In this document: piece after piece, positions 19,323-31,300 of the stretch | How positions within the stretch are numbered: the stretch's first letter is position 1 | How the letters are laid out: each line of letters begins with the position of its first letter | From: Amoebophrya sp. A120 | Taxonomy: Eukaryota; Sar; Dinophyceae; Syndiniales; Amoebophryaceae | Assembly (NCBI GenBank): GCA_905178155.1 | Contig: CAJINV010000006.1 | Span: 440,398 to 504,397, forward strand | Direction of reading: 5' to 3' | DNA length: 64,000 nucleotides | Notes under the pieces: generated by a model | Seen by the model: only the letters and a program-made list of their open reading frames with translations | Databases searched by the model: none | Told to the model about the DNA's origin: nothing | Program-made: the position numbers and the translations under genes

Positions 19323-22300
19323 CTACAACTCCAGGGCAATCCGCCACCAGGTTAAAGCGGTCTTCATAATTTTCGCCTTATCAAATGCAAAAATGTCTGG
19401 GTCTGGAAGAATGCAACTTGTGATGCTGCATCTGGATTCCAAAAAAATCTGTATTGCATGGGTAGCAAGGGGAATGCAATTTTTGCTACTCCGAGAAGGC
19501 ATTTGTCATGCGGGATAGGCATCAAGAAGCCCTCAAAAAATCTGTATTGCTAGGGTATGCATCACGGACATCATGATCATGGCTCATGCAAAACGTGCAT
19601 GACAAGTGTCAGAATCTTCCAGACCCAGACATTTTATACATTTGATACGCCTGGTACTTTTGCATTTTCTCCGTCAGCTCTGGGTACAGGAAATCGTGCT
19701 CGTTGTTCGTGGTATGCAGTGCAAAAGCATCGTACTCGTACTGCGTTTATGCATTACAAATCTTTTTCCTAAGGCAAATCCGCATTACAAATTTAATCTG
19801 TAATCATGCTAAGTCAATTTGTGATGCAATTCATACTAGTACGATACTTTTGCACAGGATACGTGGCAAGTTGGTACAAATGTCGCACGGAGCGGAAGCG
19901 GAGTAAAATGTCCTTATCAACCGCAAATATGTCTGGGTCTGGAAGAATGCACGAGTTTGTCATGCTTGTCTCTCATGACTCCTAACTCAGTTGATGCATG
20001 AGAAGGATGAGAGTCGCTTGCCTGTCATGCAAAAGCGCAGTTTGCCATGCAGAGCTCGCAACAACGAGCAGCTCAAGAACTTGTCATGCTTGGCTGCGTG
20101 GTATTGCAGTGTGTCCATCACTCCCAAGCCAGCATCACAAGTTCTTTCCAGACCCAGACCACAGACTTGCAATGCGTAGTCCTTCCGCTCAAACCATTCG
20201 GAGAACCGATACCAGTATTTCCGGTCTATCCTCTGTAAAAACGTCCCCACGACCACCCGATAGCTGTCATGCAAATCCGCATGCTGAAAATGATTCTCAT
20301 GCGGAGCTGCATGCTGACAAGCGTTATTTTCTAGTCGCGTTTTGGAATTTGTAATGCTCCGCTCAGAGTCTTAGGCTAGGTCTGTGATGCTGGTGAACAA
20401 GCTAAATCGAGGACGACACTATGAGGCCACGACAGACTTGTCACGCGCAACAGCCGAAGCTGGCTGATTTGTCTAGCAGATTATTATTTCCCATCTTGAC
20501 TATGGGGTCGTGTGGGCAGCGTTTTTGCTCAGGATAATGTCATTCAAAAATTTGTGCGGCCAGACCGCCTCGGTAGATTGCCAGTGGAAAACATCTATCA
20601 AATGGAAAAATGTCTGGGTCTGGAAGAATGCAAGTTTGTCATGCTTGTCTGGCATGACTCTTAAATCTGTCATGCACATTACCAAAGAGCCCCTCTTTTC
20701 TGTCATGCAGAAACGGAGTTTGTCATGCAGAATAGGCAACACCCAGAAGCTCAGAAACTTGTCATGCTGAGCCAGCAATTGTCGCCTCCTCATGATACGC
20801 CACACAGCCTCACAAGTTTCCAGACCCAGATATTTTTACATTTGATAACGTCGTAGGGGTGCAGAAGATCATGCGAAGCCTCTTCTTCATGCTTGTTTCC
20901 CTGATGCCCCCAGTCATCTGCCGCGGGTCTGCTTGTTTTTTCTTCCTCGGCGGGGGCAGCAGTTCTGTCCTTGCTTTATTGCAGGAAAAAATCCCCCCTC
21001 CCCATATTGAAAACGTATCCGTCTGAAAATTTGTGATGCGCATTTGTGCCCTCAAATCCTGTCTGTCTTGCAACAAGGCAAGTCCAGAGAGCGCCCCGCA
21101 TTTTGCAGGCGGTTTGTGATGCTGTTGGGCTTAGAGCATTCACGTTTGTCATGCTAGGCGCCTACGTCAAAACCTCTCGACTGAGACTTGAAATATGCCT
21201 GCAGTCCTCTACTGCAAGACAAATCTAATCTGTGTAAGGAAATCCAGCATCAGAAACTTCGTTTCGATATGGGGAGGGGGGATTTTTCCTTTTGATATGA
21301 TTGTAGTAGTTTCCGCATCTGGATCAAGATCTGTTGAGGAGGATGATACAACCTTTGCCAAAACGCGATCCGCGAAGGTCCGTATTTTGTTCCACGGCGC
21401 CCTTATTGTGGACAAAAACGTCCCCACTCCAGAGTCAAGATGGGAAATCTGCTAGACAAATCTGTCAGCTTTGGGTGTTGCGCATGACAAGTTTGGCCTC
21501 ATAGTGTAATCTATCCACCTGTTTAGCTTGTTCAGCAGCGTCACAGATCTAGCACATCATGCTGATTTTAGCATCACAAATCCCATAACACGACTAGAAA
21601 CTGCTTCCCATGGGTCCCCGCATGAGAAACATTTTCAGCATGCAGATTTGCATTACAACTCTGGGGTGGGGACGTTTTTACAAGTGATAGCCCTGCGCTG
21701 CATCATGGGAATTTGGGAATCCGACTGCCCGCAGTAGCACCCTATCCTGTGCAAAAGGATCGTATTCGTATAAATGCATGTCTTGCATTACAAATCTTTT
21801 TCTTAATGCAAATCCGCATGACAGATTTTATTTCTCATGCTGAGGAGATTTGTAATGCATTTATACGAATACGATACTTTTGCAATTCGTACACCCCGAC
21901 AGCGGCCAAACGGTACGGTACACGAAAGGCTCGCTTGGAATCAGGATTGGCACGTGCAGAGCCGTCAAATCCGAGAGGCGCAGGGCGTTGGGAACGTGGG
22001 GCAAGACGATGATGGCACGGAACTTTTGCATCTGAGAGAATTCCATGTTTGAGGATTCCTACCCTGTGCAAAAGTATCGTATTCGTATAAATGCAAGTCT
22101 TGCATTACAAATCTTTATCTTAAGAGAAATCCGCATTACAAAATTCCTCTCTCATGCTGAGAACATTTGTAGTGCATTTATACGAGTACGATACTTTTGC
22201 AGTTCATAATTCCGGGATGGTCACGATCCGTTTTCTCCGTTCTGTGGGAACCCCCGTTTCTGCCTCCGCCTCGGCCTCGTCGCGCAATTTCCGGTCTTCG

Positions 22301-25300
22301 TAAGCCGCCAGTAAATTCATCACCAAACTTTGGTAGGGTAACCGCGTATGAATTGCAAAAGCATCGCACTCGTAGTCATTGCAGTCATGCATGTCTTTTT
22401 CTCAAGGCAAATCCGCATTACAAATTCCATTTCTGATGCCAAGGAAATTAAAATTTGTAATGCAATTTATATATACTAGTACGATGCTTTTGCATTTCAT
22501 ATCGCGAGCGAAACAGCAGCACTTGATACTGCTCGTCGGGAATTTGTGCGGCGTTTGCGTTCTTTCTGTCTGGGGGTGCTCGTCGATGTAGTTCCGCATG
22601 CTCTGCGTGTGGTCCACCGCTGACGAATCCCCGTCCTACAAACGAGCTGCTGCTGCTCAAGCTGGATGCTGATCTCAGGTTGTAATCCTTCTCCGGGCTC
22701 AGATTCCGAAAGGATCGACGACGTCCAGGTATTACAGCGTCGCGCGTAGAAGTTCTTGAAACTTCTGTCCTCGCACCACCTTCTTCATCAGAATCTGCTC
22801 CTGCAGCAGCGCTCCACCTACTATCTTGAAGAAAGTTGTGGCTCGCGTGTAGGCTCATATGGCATTCTCAACCGTTACATTCTCAACTGTTACATGAATT
22901 ATTGATGCAAGAATGGCAAAAGTACAATGGGGCAGGTTGCAGCTGTAGCATTACAAATTCCGCACAGATTTACGCGCGGTTTAGCCCTTCGCAAATTTGT
23001 CATGCGGAACAGCTTGATCGTGAGGATGATGATGGCTTTTTTGCATGACAAATTCATGCACTTAACAATTGAGAATGTAACGTTTGAGAACCCCATAGCC
23101 CAGCATGGGAACGTACAGTGGTCTACGGCCATAAACGTGGCGAAACATCTATCCTGAGTAAAAACGTACCCACACCAGAGTTGTAATGCAGATTTGCAAA
23201 GACAGGAAGACTTGTAATCCGCATCCCCATGAGAGCCATTTCCAATCGTGTTTTGGAATTTGTGCTGCTGTGAACAGGATGAGCAGCTGGATTTGTGATG
23301 CGGCTGCACTTGCTAACCTGCACTACACTGCAGAGTGCAACTTGTCATGCGTGACTCACAAAACTCCTAGGTTTGTGTTGCAAAATCCCCATCCTGACTC
23401 TGGTGTGGGTACGTTTTTACTCAGGATAACATCTCTGCGGAAATGCGGGTGGCAGAAGAAAAAAAAACGCCCTCGCTTTGGTTCTCGTCGGCTTCTTTTC
23501 CATCTCTGCCACTCGCTCTCGTTTTTCCGTACAGTGCCTCCAAGATAAGAGCGAAAGCCAGGTCGTACGGCTGCTCCTGATTTACGCTCCCCTTGTCATT
23601 ATTTCCTTCACCGTTTATTGTCGAAGAAGCAGCGCTACTACCTGCGCCCAGATTCTTATCCCACGAAAAAAGTGTTACAGTTACACATTTGTTGTCAATT
23701 CTCTGCATGAGAGAGAAAACTTGTAATTACAAAATATGAACACACTTCTTCCATAATCCCACGTGTGTGTTGTTTCAGTTTGAGTTTTTATTTTTGAGCA
23801 CGAAAAAGCTTTTCCTCGGAGCCTTGAGCGCTAGCCTAAACCACACACGGGAAAACACACGGGAAAACAGGAAGGAAATGAGGATCCAAAGCATTTCCTG
23901 CATGAGAAAGGCTGTCTGTGTTGCCGGTCTTGCAACACAATTTTCTTCCCATAATTTTGCTGTCCGAAGAATTTGCTGAAGGCCAGCATGGGGCACATGT
24001 TCAGCCGCACAATGAATTTCTTCCCGGTCATATCGCAAGAAAAAACTGTTTCACTGTGAACTTGTGATGCACAGAAGGCAACACAGAACTATTTGTCTTG
24101 CTACATCTGCAAGACCTTGACTCTGTAACGGTGTTTTCCCTTTGGAAGCGCGCATGGCAAATTTTCTGTGTCATGTGTAACAAACTTGTGATGCAGAGCC
24201 TGCAAAATCATCACAGTGAAACAGTTTTTTCGTGGGATAGGTCACTGCCGGGGGAAAGGCGTGGATCAACAGGATGCACAGCCAAAAGGGTTCACACCCC
24301 AGCACGACGTTCACGTGCCTGTGAAAGTAGTCGTCATTCGCGAGAAACACCTGCAGCGCAAACACGGCCTGGGTCCAGGTCTCGTAGAAGGTGGAAAAAG
24401 ATGAAGAACCTGAACCTGTCGTTCCACCGCCAGAAGCATCTCCTTCCGCCCTGTTGGTACCTGATCCATGATGTAATTTGGGTAGAATTTGCTATATCTT
24501 GGCGCGAACACAAACTTCTTCCCAAATCCCCAGAACGCTGGCGCCCCTCGACGGCTGCCAGCTTTACTTTGTATGTTCTCGTCAAAAGGCCACACCCTTC
24601 ACTGGTGCTGAACTCCGGCTCTGTGTCAGTAAATGCGTATCTGCGCTGCTTCGCAGCGTCTTGTGTACTACTAGATACAGCAGCGAGGCGCGCAGCAGGG
24701 ACCGCACCGCGACGTCCGCACCACAGAGGTGGCTGCGGGCGTCGCACTTGTCCCCCCACAGACGTGGGTCGAACCGTGCTCCAGCGCTGCGACGAGAGGT
24801 CGCCGCGCCGGGTGCAACAGAGGCTGCAACAAGTCCGAGATCGCGTGGCCCAAACCCCCATCCGAAATCGCCGCCCTGTGGCTCCTCATCCGCCACGCGT
24901 ATCCCGCCGGCTTTGTCGCGTCTACAGGGTGGCCCTCCGGCTGTCCTGTCTCGTCGCATTGCGCCGCACCACCGAGGACATAGATCGGAACCCGCTGTCG
25001 TATGCACCTAGGCCGCGCAGTTCCTAGCTAGTCAACGCGCCACAGAGGTGGCTGCAACTATGCTCGGCTGGTGTGGTGTCAAATTAATCATCCTCATAAA
25101 TGCAAGTGGTTCTTCTAGGTGTGTAATGGACGGAGTTGCTCCTTGGCATAAGCAGATCAAAGCATGCAAAGCGCACCCCGTTCACAGCCTCACATCCTAG
25201 ATCCTTACTAGCCTGCCAGAGTGCGCACAGAGGTGCATCAACCAGCAGGGGTTCCGGCTGAACCAGTGGCACAGACGGTGCTTACCGGTATGGGTCGGCA

Positions 25301-28300
25301 CACGGGATGGCGCACCTCGGTGGACTTTCGTCCAAATTTGGGTCGTACGACCCGCGCTCCAGTCGCCCAGGACGCACCTGCATTAGCGACCAGCGTCATC
25401 AGCTTCGCCTTAGCGGTACGTGACTTTAACGCACGCGCGCCACGTGGCAGTCGCGGGAGGTTACTTAGGTCCCTCCCCACCTGCTCTCGCTGACCGTCCG
25501 CTTGGGCATCGGTCACGGGCAAATTCCGACGGTTATCGGAATTCTTTAGAAGGTGGAAAAAGAAGAAGAACCTGAACCTGTCGTTCCACCGCCAGAAGCA
25601 TCCATATACCGGATTAAGCGTCCCAGTTCGAGATAACAGATTTAAGCGGCCAAGGTTATGCTCATGCGTTCTAAAAACTCGACGAATTTTTGAACATTTT
25701 TCTTTTCGTTCAGGCAACAGGATAGGCAGCGGGAGCATTGTTGGTTTTATATATTAACGCAGGCCAGTGGGGAAACGGGGCCTACGCATTAATTTCCGCG
25801 GTGAAAAGGCGACGCGACCGGGGAAGCTCTATCTTGGCACCCTTCCCGCGCCGTGTGCTCCCGTATACCGCAATCGCGCCCGAAGGGTGCCCGCAACGTC
25901 GGTCGTTTCGAGAACAGAAAAAACGCCACTTCCCCTGAAAACGAAAAAACGAAGGGGGGCCACCACCGGCCGGCCAGGATGCATCGGCCGGGCGAGCAGG
26001 GGCCCGCCGCGGGGCGCAAGGCGCGGGGGCGGGATCTCGCGGGGCGAAGATCCGCGCCCCGCGCGCTCCGGCCGTTTAATTTTTTCAAACACGGTCGGGG
26101 GGGCGGGCATGCAAGATTTGGCAACAGGCCGCCCCAAATCCCCAAACCCTGCAGAGCTGCCGGGGGGTGGCGAAAAAAACCTCCCCTCCATCAGTTCAAA
26201 CCCAAAACCCGAATCCCCAAATCCTACGCCCTCAACAAAAAAAAACCCCGCCAAGGGCCCCGCGCCGCGACCGCGGCCCCACCCCGCGCCCCGTTGCAGC
26301 TTTTGCGCCGGCGAGGTGCCACGGGGAAAACTGCCGGTGGAGGCGCGTCCATCTGCATTTTATTGGCCGCCGAAAAGTTTCCGTGATCAATTTCTTTCAG
26401 AGCGGTTTTCGGCTGGACCGATAAAATGCAGATGGACGCGCGTCCACGGTCATTTTTTGCCGCGACCGGGCAACAGCAGAAAAACTTCTGCCGCCCGGGC
26501 ACCCGGGAAACACACCCGACCGGTGGCCAGGGCCTGGCGCGCATCCCTTCTTCCGGCGCCAAACTCCATCGCCGCCCGCGCACCGTGTGCTGCGCCGACT
26601 CGGCTCGGGGTCGCGGCGACTCTAGTGCCCCCACCCGCCGGCAAAGCTGCAAAGTCAGCCTACCGGGAGACCGGGGGCAGGCAGGCCTACCCCCCTCGGG
26701 GGCAGGCGGCGCCACGGTTCACTTGCTCCCAAAAACCCCGGGGGTCCCACGTAGTCTTTGCCGAACACTACGAGGGCCCACCTATACGCCCTGGTAGAGT
26801 GCGAGTTTTCCTATGCGACGAAAAAACTAAACGAAAACGCGTCTTTATCTTTATACACTTACTTCGTGTTCGTTCTTGCTGCAGCTGCATCCATACAAAT
26901 ACAAAACGATAAACATAAAGCATGTTTTTGCATCGGGTGAGGAGTAGTCGCGCCCCGCCCCCTTCTTGAAAGCCGAAACCAGTTGGCTTGTTATTCTCAT
27001 TCATCATTCGCATTCATCATTTGAGTTCATCACTCGCATTCCTCATTCGCATTCCTACTTAGAGCAGCAAGAGATACACACTGAAAACAAAAAAAAAAGC
27101 CTGCCAGACTCGCCTGCTTTGCCACCCCCTAACCTGTTTCATAGCATAACCGCAATGCTTATTTCGAACTGGGACGCTTATTCCGGTTATTGGAGTAGAA
27201 GGTGGAAAAAGATGAAGAACCTGAACCTGTCGTTCCACCGCCAGAAGCACCTTCTATGGAAGAACGTCCGTGAGTTTTGTTACCTATTTTATTAGGATGA
27301 AAAATTATAACTTTCAGGATATTTTTCAACCTTTGCCATGTTTGCGAGTAAAAAAAGTTGACTTTTTTCATGCGCAAAACGGCCACTGCAACTGCGACGG
27401 CGACATTGCAGACGTGCTGCTGACGCGTTTTTTATTTTGTGTGGGGCCTCGCGCCCCACTTCCGCAACCCCACGCCATCCTTTGGCCCAAAAGGGTGCAG
27501 GAAACCACTCGCCTCACTATTTTCCTCAAGGAGCACCGTCACGGAAGTCTGCCGCGCTTGGAAATGCAGACAAGGACAGCGCGTAGGCCAGAGATGCCGC
27601 GCACGACTGGCCGTGCCCGGTGTGTCGCTCGCGCAGGCCCTGGCGCAATCAAACGACGGGGACCACGGTGCCTCGGCGCCGGCACAGGAGGCGCGCGCCC
27701 ACAAGGTTGGGGCGGCGCGTTTGTAAAAAAAAATGCCCGGCGTGTCTGCGCAAAAGATTCGCGGTGGGCCCACGCCGAAACCAATGGCCAACCAAAAAAG
27801 CGACGCCACCCTACAGGCACGGCCCCCCCGCCCGCGCTCGAAAAGGGAACAACAAAAGCGAACAGGGCCGGGCGGCCCCCTGGTGCAGGGCGTAGGCCGG
27901 CCGGCCGAAACAGACGGGCCTCCTACTTGTGCGCCCCTTGGAAGGGGGCTGGCGTGGGGAAAAGGTCGAGGGCGACGGCTGTGGCGCCGCCTCATTGAGA
28001 ATGGGCAGGGCGGTGGCGCGGCCGCCATATGGTTCCAGGGCGCGAAGGGCAAAAGCAGGGGGAGCGCATTTTCAAAACACACCGGCCCCGAACAGAATAA
28101 AGCGCACCGCGCTCGTCGACACGCACCACAGCAACCGACGGCAGCGCCACGCAGGCCGCTCGGAGGGGTCGCTCGCTGGAGGGCCGAGTCGCCGCATGCC
28201 TAAATGGCCGCGGCCGAGTGGCCTACAACTTCCGACCGCTGCATGCTGCCGAGATGCGGGCCAGAATATCTGCAAAGAAAACAAAGCAAAGGAGCCCGAA

Positions 28301-31300
28301 AGGGCCCGAGGGTGCTCCAGACAAGCGGGCGCCCGGCCGGGGCCCAAGGTGCCGGCCAGTTGCGCACCCTCCCGCGGAGCAAGCCCCCCGCCACATACCT
28401 ATCATCCCCAAGAAGAACCTGAACCTGTCGTTCCACCGCCAGAAGCATCACCAGCTGCTACCCCATTTGACAGTATTCCAGCGACGTTCTTGTTGTTGAA
28501 AAGCAAGTCCTCGAAGGAATCCGTAGCGAAAAACCGGCTGATATCGTGAGGAAAGATCAGATCCCCCCTCCCCATATCGAGACGGAATTTCTGATGCTGG
28601 ATTTCCGTACACAGGTGCGCGCTGTCTTGCAGTAAGGCATCGCAGCCAGATCCTCACCCTAGATAGGGGCGCTTGGGTCTAGTTGCTTAGCATTGCAAAC
28701 GGCTGTCCCGTTCTAGGCCCAACGGCATGCCAAATCGCTTCCAGAATGCCGCGGAAGCCTCTGCGCTTGTCTTCTTGCAAGACAGACGTGATTTGTGATT
28801 GCAAATCAGCAACCCAAATTTTCGGAAACATACCTTTTCGATATGGGGAAGGGGGATTTTTCCTCTCAGTAGCTGAGCTGTTTCCTCACGTCAAAGTGCA
28901 GCCACCTCTCCGGCTCCAGAAATGTGTTCCGCGTCGCGTGGTTGTCCTGCAGAACTTCAGGGAGTTGATGTGCTGGTGGTTCTACTTCTAGTCCTTGTCC
29001 TGCTTGATGACCTGGTCCTGCAGCAGCAGCAGCGGCCTCCTCGCCTTCAGACGCCAACGGCGCTGTCGCTGCGTAATACTTGTTCACGGTCCCAGCCACC
29101 ACGGTATTTTTCCCTAGGCGTCCTTGTTCCTCGCCACTGGAGGAACCGACGACATGACCGGCATTTTCTATCGCAGCAGCAGCGGCGGTTTCGTTTTTCC
29201 TCACTTCGCTCACTAATTCCCGGTTATGCAGTATCGTAAGAAAAAACGGCTTCACTGTGAAAGGATCTTGCAAGTTTTGCATTACAAGTTCGCTAGTACA
29301 CATTACGAAGAAAACTTGCCATGCGAGGATCCTCAGGGAAAACATCGGTAAAAATCACCTGTCTTGCGTGTGTAGCAAGACAAACACTTCCGTGATGCAT
29401 TTTCTGCATTACAGGTTTACAGTGAAGCATTTTTTTCTTGCGATATGCAGCAGTCTTTGCCGCTCTAGTTTCTCGGATTCGTAAAAGGAGGCTTTCGTTT
29501 TGAAGTTCACAGAGTGCCACGGCGCTCTGCGGCTGTAGAAGGAGGTGGAAGCTGATGTTGTAGTACTGCTAGAAGATGAACCTCGGTCTGTTCTAGCAGT
29601 TCTCTCGTCTTGTTCCGATGTCCTCGTCTCTGTCGCGCCGGTTGTACTCGTACTGGTTGCGTCAAAATCTATATCAAGAAGAAAAATCCCCCCTCCCCAT
29701 ATCACAACGGGAATCTGTGATGCAGATCTGTGGCCACAAATCAGCTCTGTCATGCTAGAAGGCAAAACATGCGGACTGTAGTGCTGGGTGGCGTGAGACC
29801 AAAGCCTTGCATCTTCAACATGACAGGAGGCAGCTGGAATTGCGAAAAAGCATGACAAATTGCCTGCAAACGAGGCCACAACTGGGGCTCTTGGCCTTCT
29901 AGCAGTACAAGTCGATTGGTGTACTCAAATACAGCATCACAAATTTCGTTTTCGATATCGGGAGGGGGGATCTTTCCTTGCAATAATCTACATACTCCGG
30001 GTTCAAGTCCGGCTGTGGCGCGCCAAATATGAAATGCAAATATGTCTGGGTCCTCTGCAAGGTTGCACGTTTGTCATGCTAGTCTGGCAGGACTCGTAAA
30101 TCTGTGATGTATGAGCAGGAAAAGGGTCTCTTGCCTGTCATGCGAAAACGCAGTTTGTCATGCGGAAAACGCAAAAGTAAGCAGCGCAGACCTTTCTCGT
30201 GCAAGGCTGTGCAACATTACAGAACCTTCACTATTCCCAACCAAGCATTACAAGTTTCCAGACTCAGACATATTTGCATTTCATACCAAAAAAGTCCTCC
30301 CAACTCGCAAACACGGGCGACTGGTTACCGACGACGGTATTTTTCAGGTAGATTGTATGCAGTACAAATTTCCCGTACATGTACGAGATGCATCACAAAT
30401 TTCCCCAATTTGGAGTGTGAAACTTGTCATGCCAAACTAGGATCGAATCCAAGTTTTGGCATGCAGAGACCGCATTTGTACGTGTACAGAAAAATTACTG
30501 TGGATAGATTTTGTACGCAAAGTAGTAGCCGACGCGGGGTTTTTGCGTGAGGTTGTCAAATAGATCCTTGGGAGGAGGTTTGGGATCATTTCTACTGCCT
30601 GTACTACTTCCAGTTGAAGAATCTTTATTTTCTGCATGTTTTTCATCCGAAGAAGTCCTGTAGTCGAAGTGGTCAGCGTACGCCATGGCGCCGAGGAGGG
30701 AAGACGCGTACTCGGACGAAGTGGCCAGGTGGCAGTATGCATCGCAAACGCTAACGTATCATAGTCAAGAAATTATTGCCCCCGTCATGCATTACAAATC
30801 TCGTTCTGAAGGTAACTCTGCATTAAGAATTTCATTTTTCATGCCAGGGAATTTGCCGTGCGATTTCTTCTATGAGTAAACGATGCTTCTGCGCAGGATA
30901 GGCAGCCGAAAACAGCGATGTTAACGGCTTGCAACATCCGTGGAGCACCACCACCAACAGCACCACCACCACCATCTGCTTGTTGTTGTTCCGGGGACTG
31001 AAAATAAAAGGCGGAAGAGGACGTTGCTCCGTGTGGTGCTGGTGAAGACCACGAGCTTGTGGAAGCAAGAACGCCCGTGGCGAGGAAATGCAGGTACCGC
31101 AGTTCTAACTTCGTAAATTTCGTGCTGTGGAGTACGAGTGACAAGGATTTTTCACCATCTTCTGACGATGAAGATTCAGACTCCACTCCTCGTTCATCCC
31201 CGTCTTGTTGTTCGAACAGCAACGTTCCGTCCGGCAAGCGCTTTGCGACCCATTTATTTTTTGCCATACCACCGTTTTTTATCTTTGCCTCGACGCGAGT

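Noticed and set aside
25767-26912. A 381-codon plus-strand open frame
   Set aside because: GC-rich DNA with open frames on both strands, composition dominated by R, P, G and A, and it lies inside a TIR element that interrupts a minus-strand gene. Nothing protein-like beyond length.
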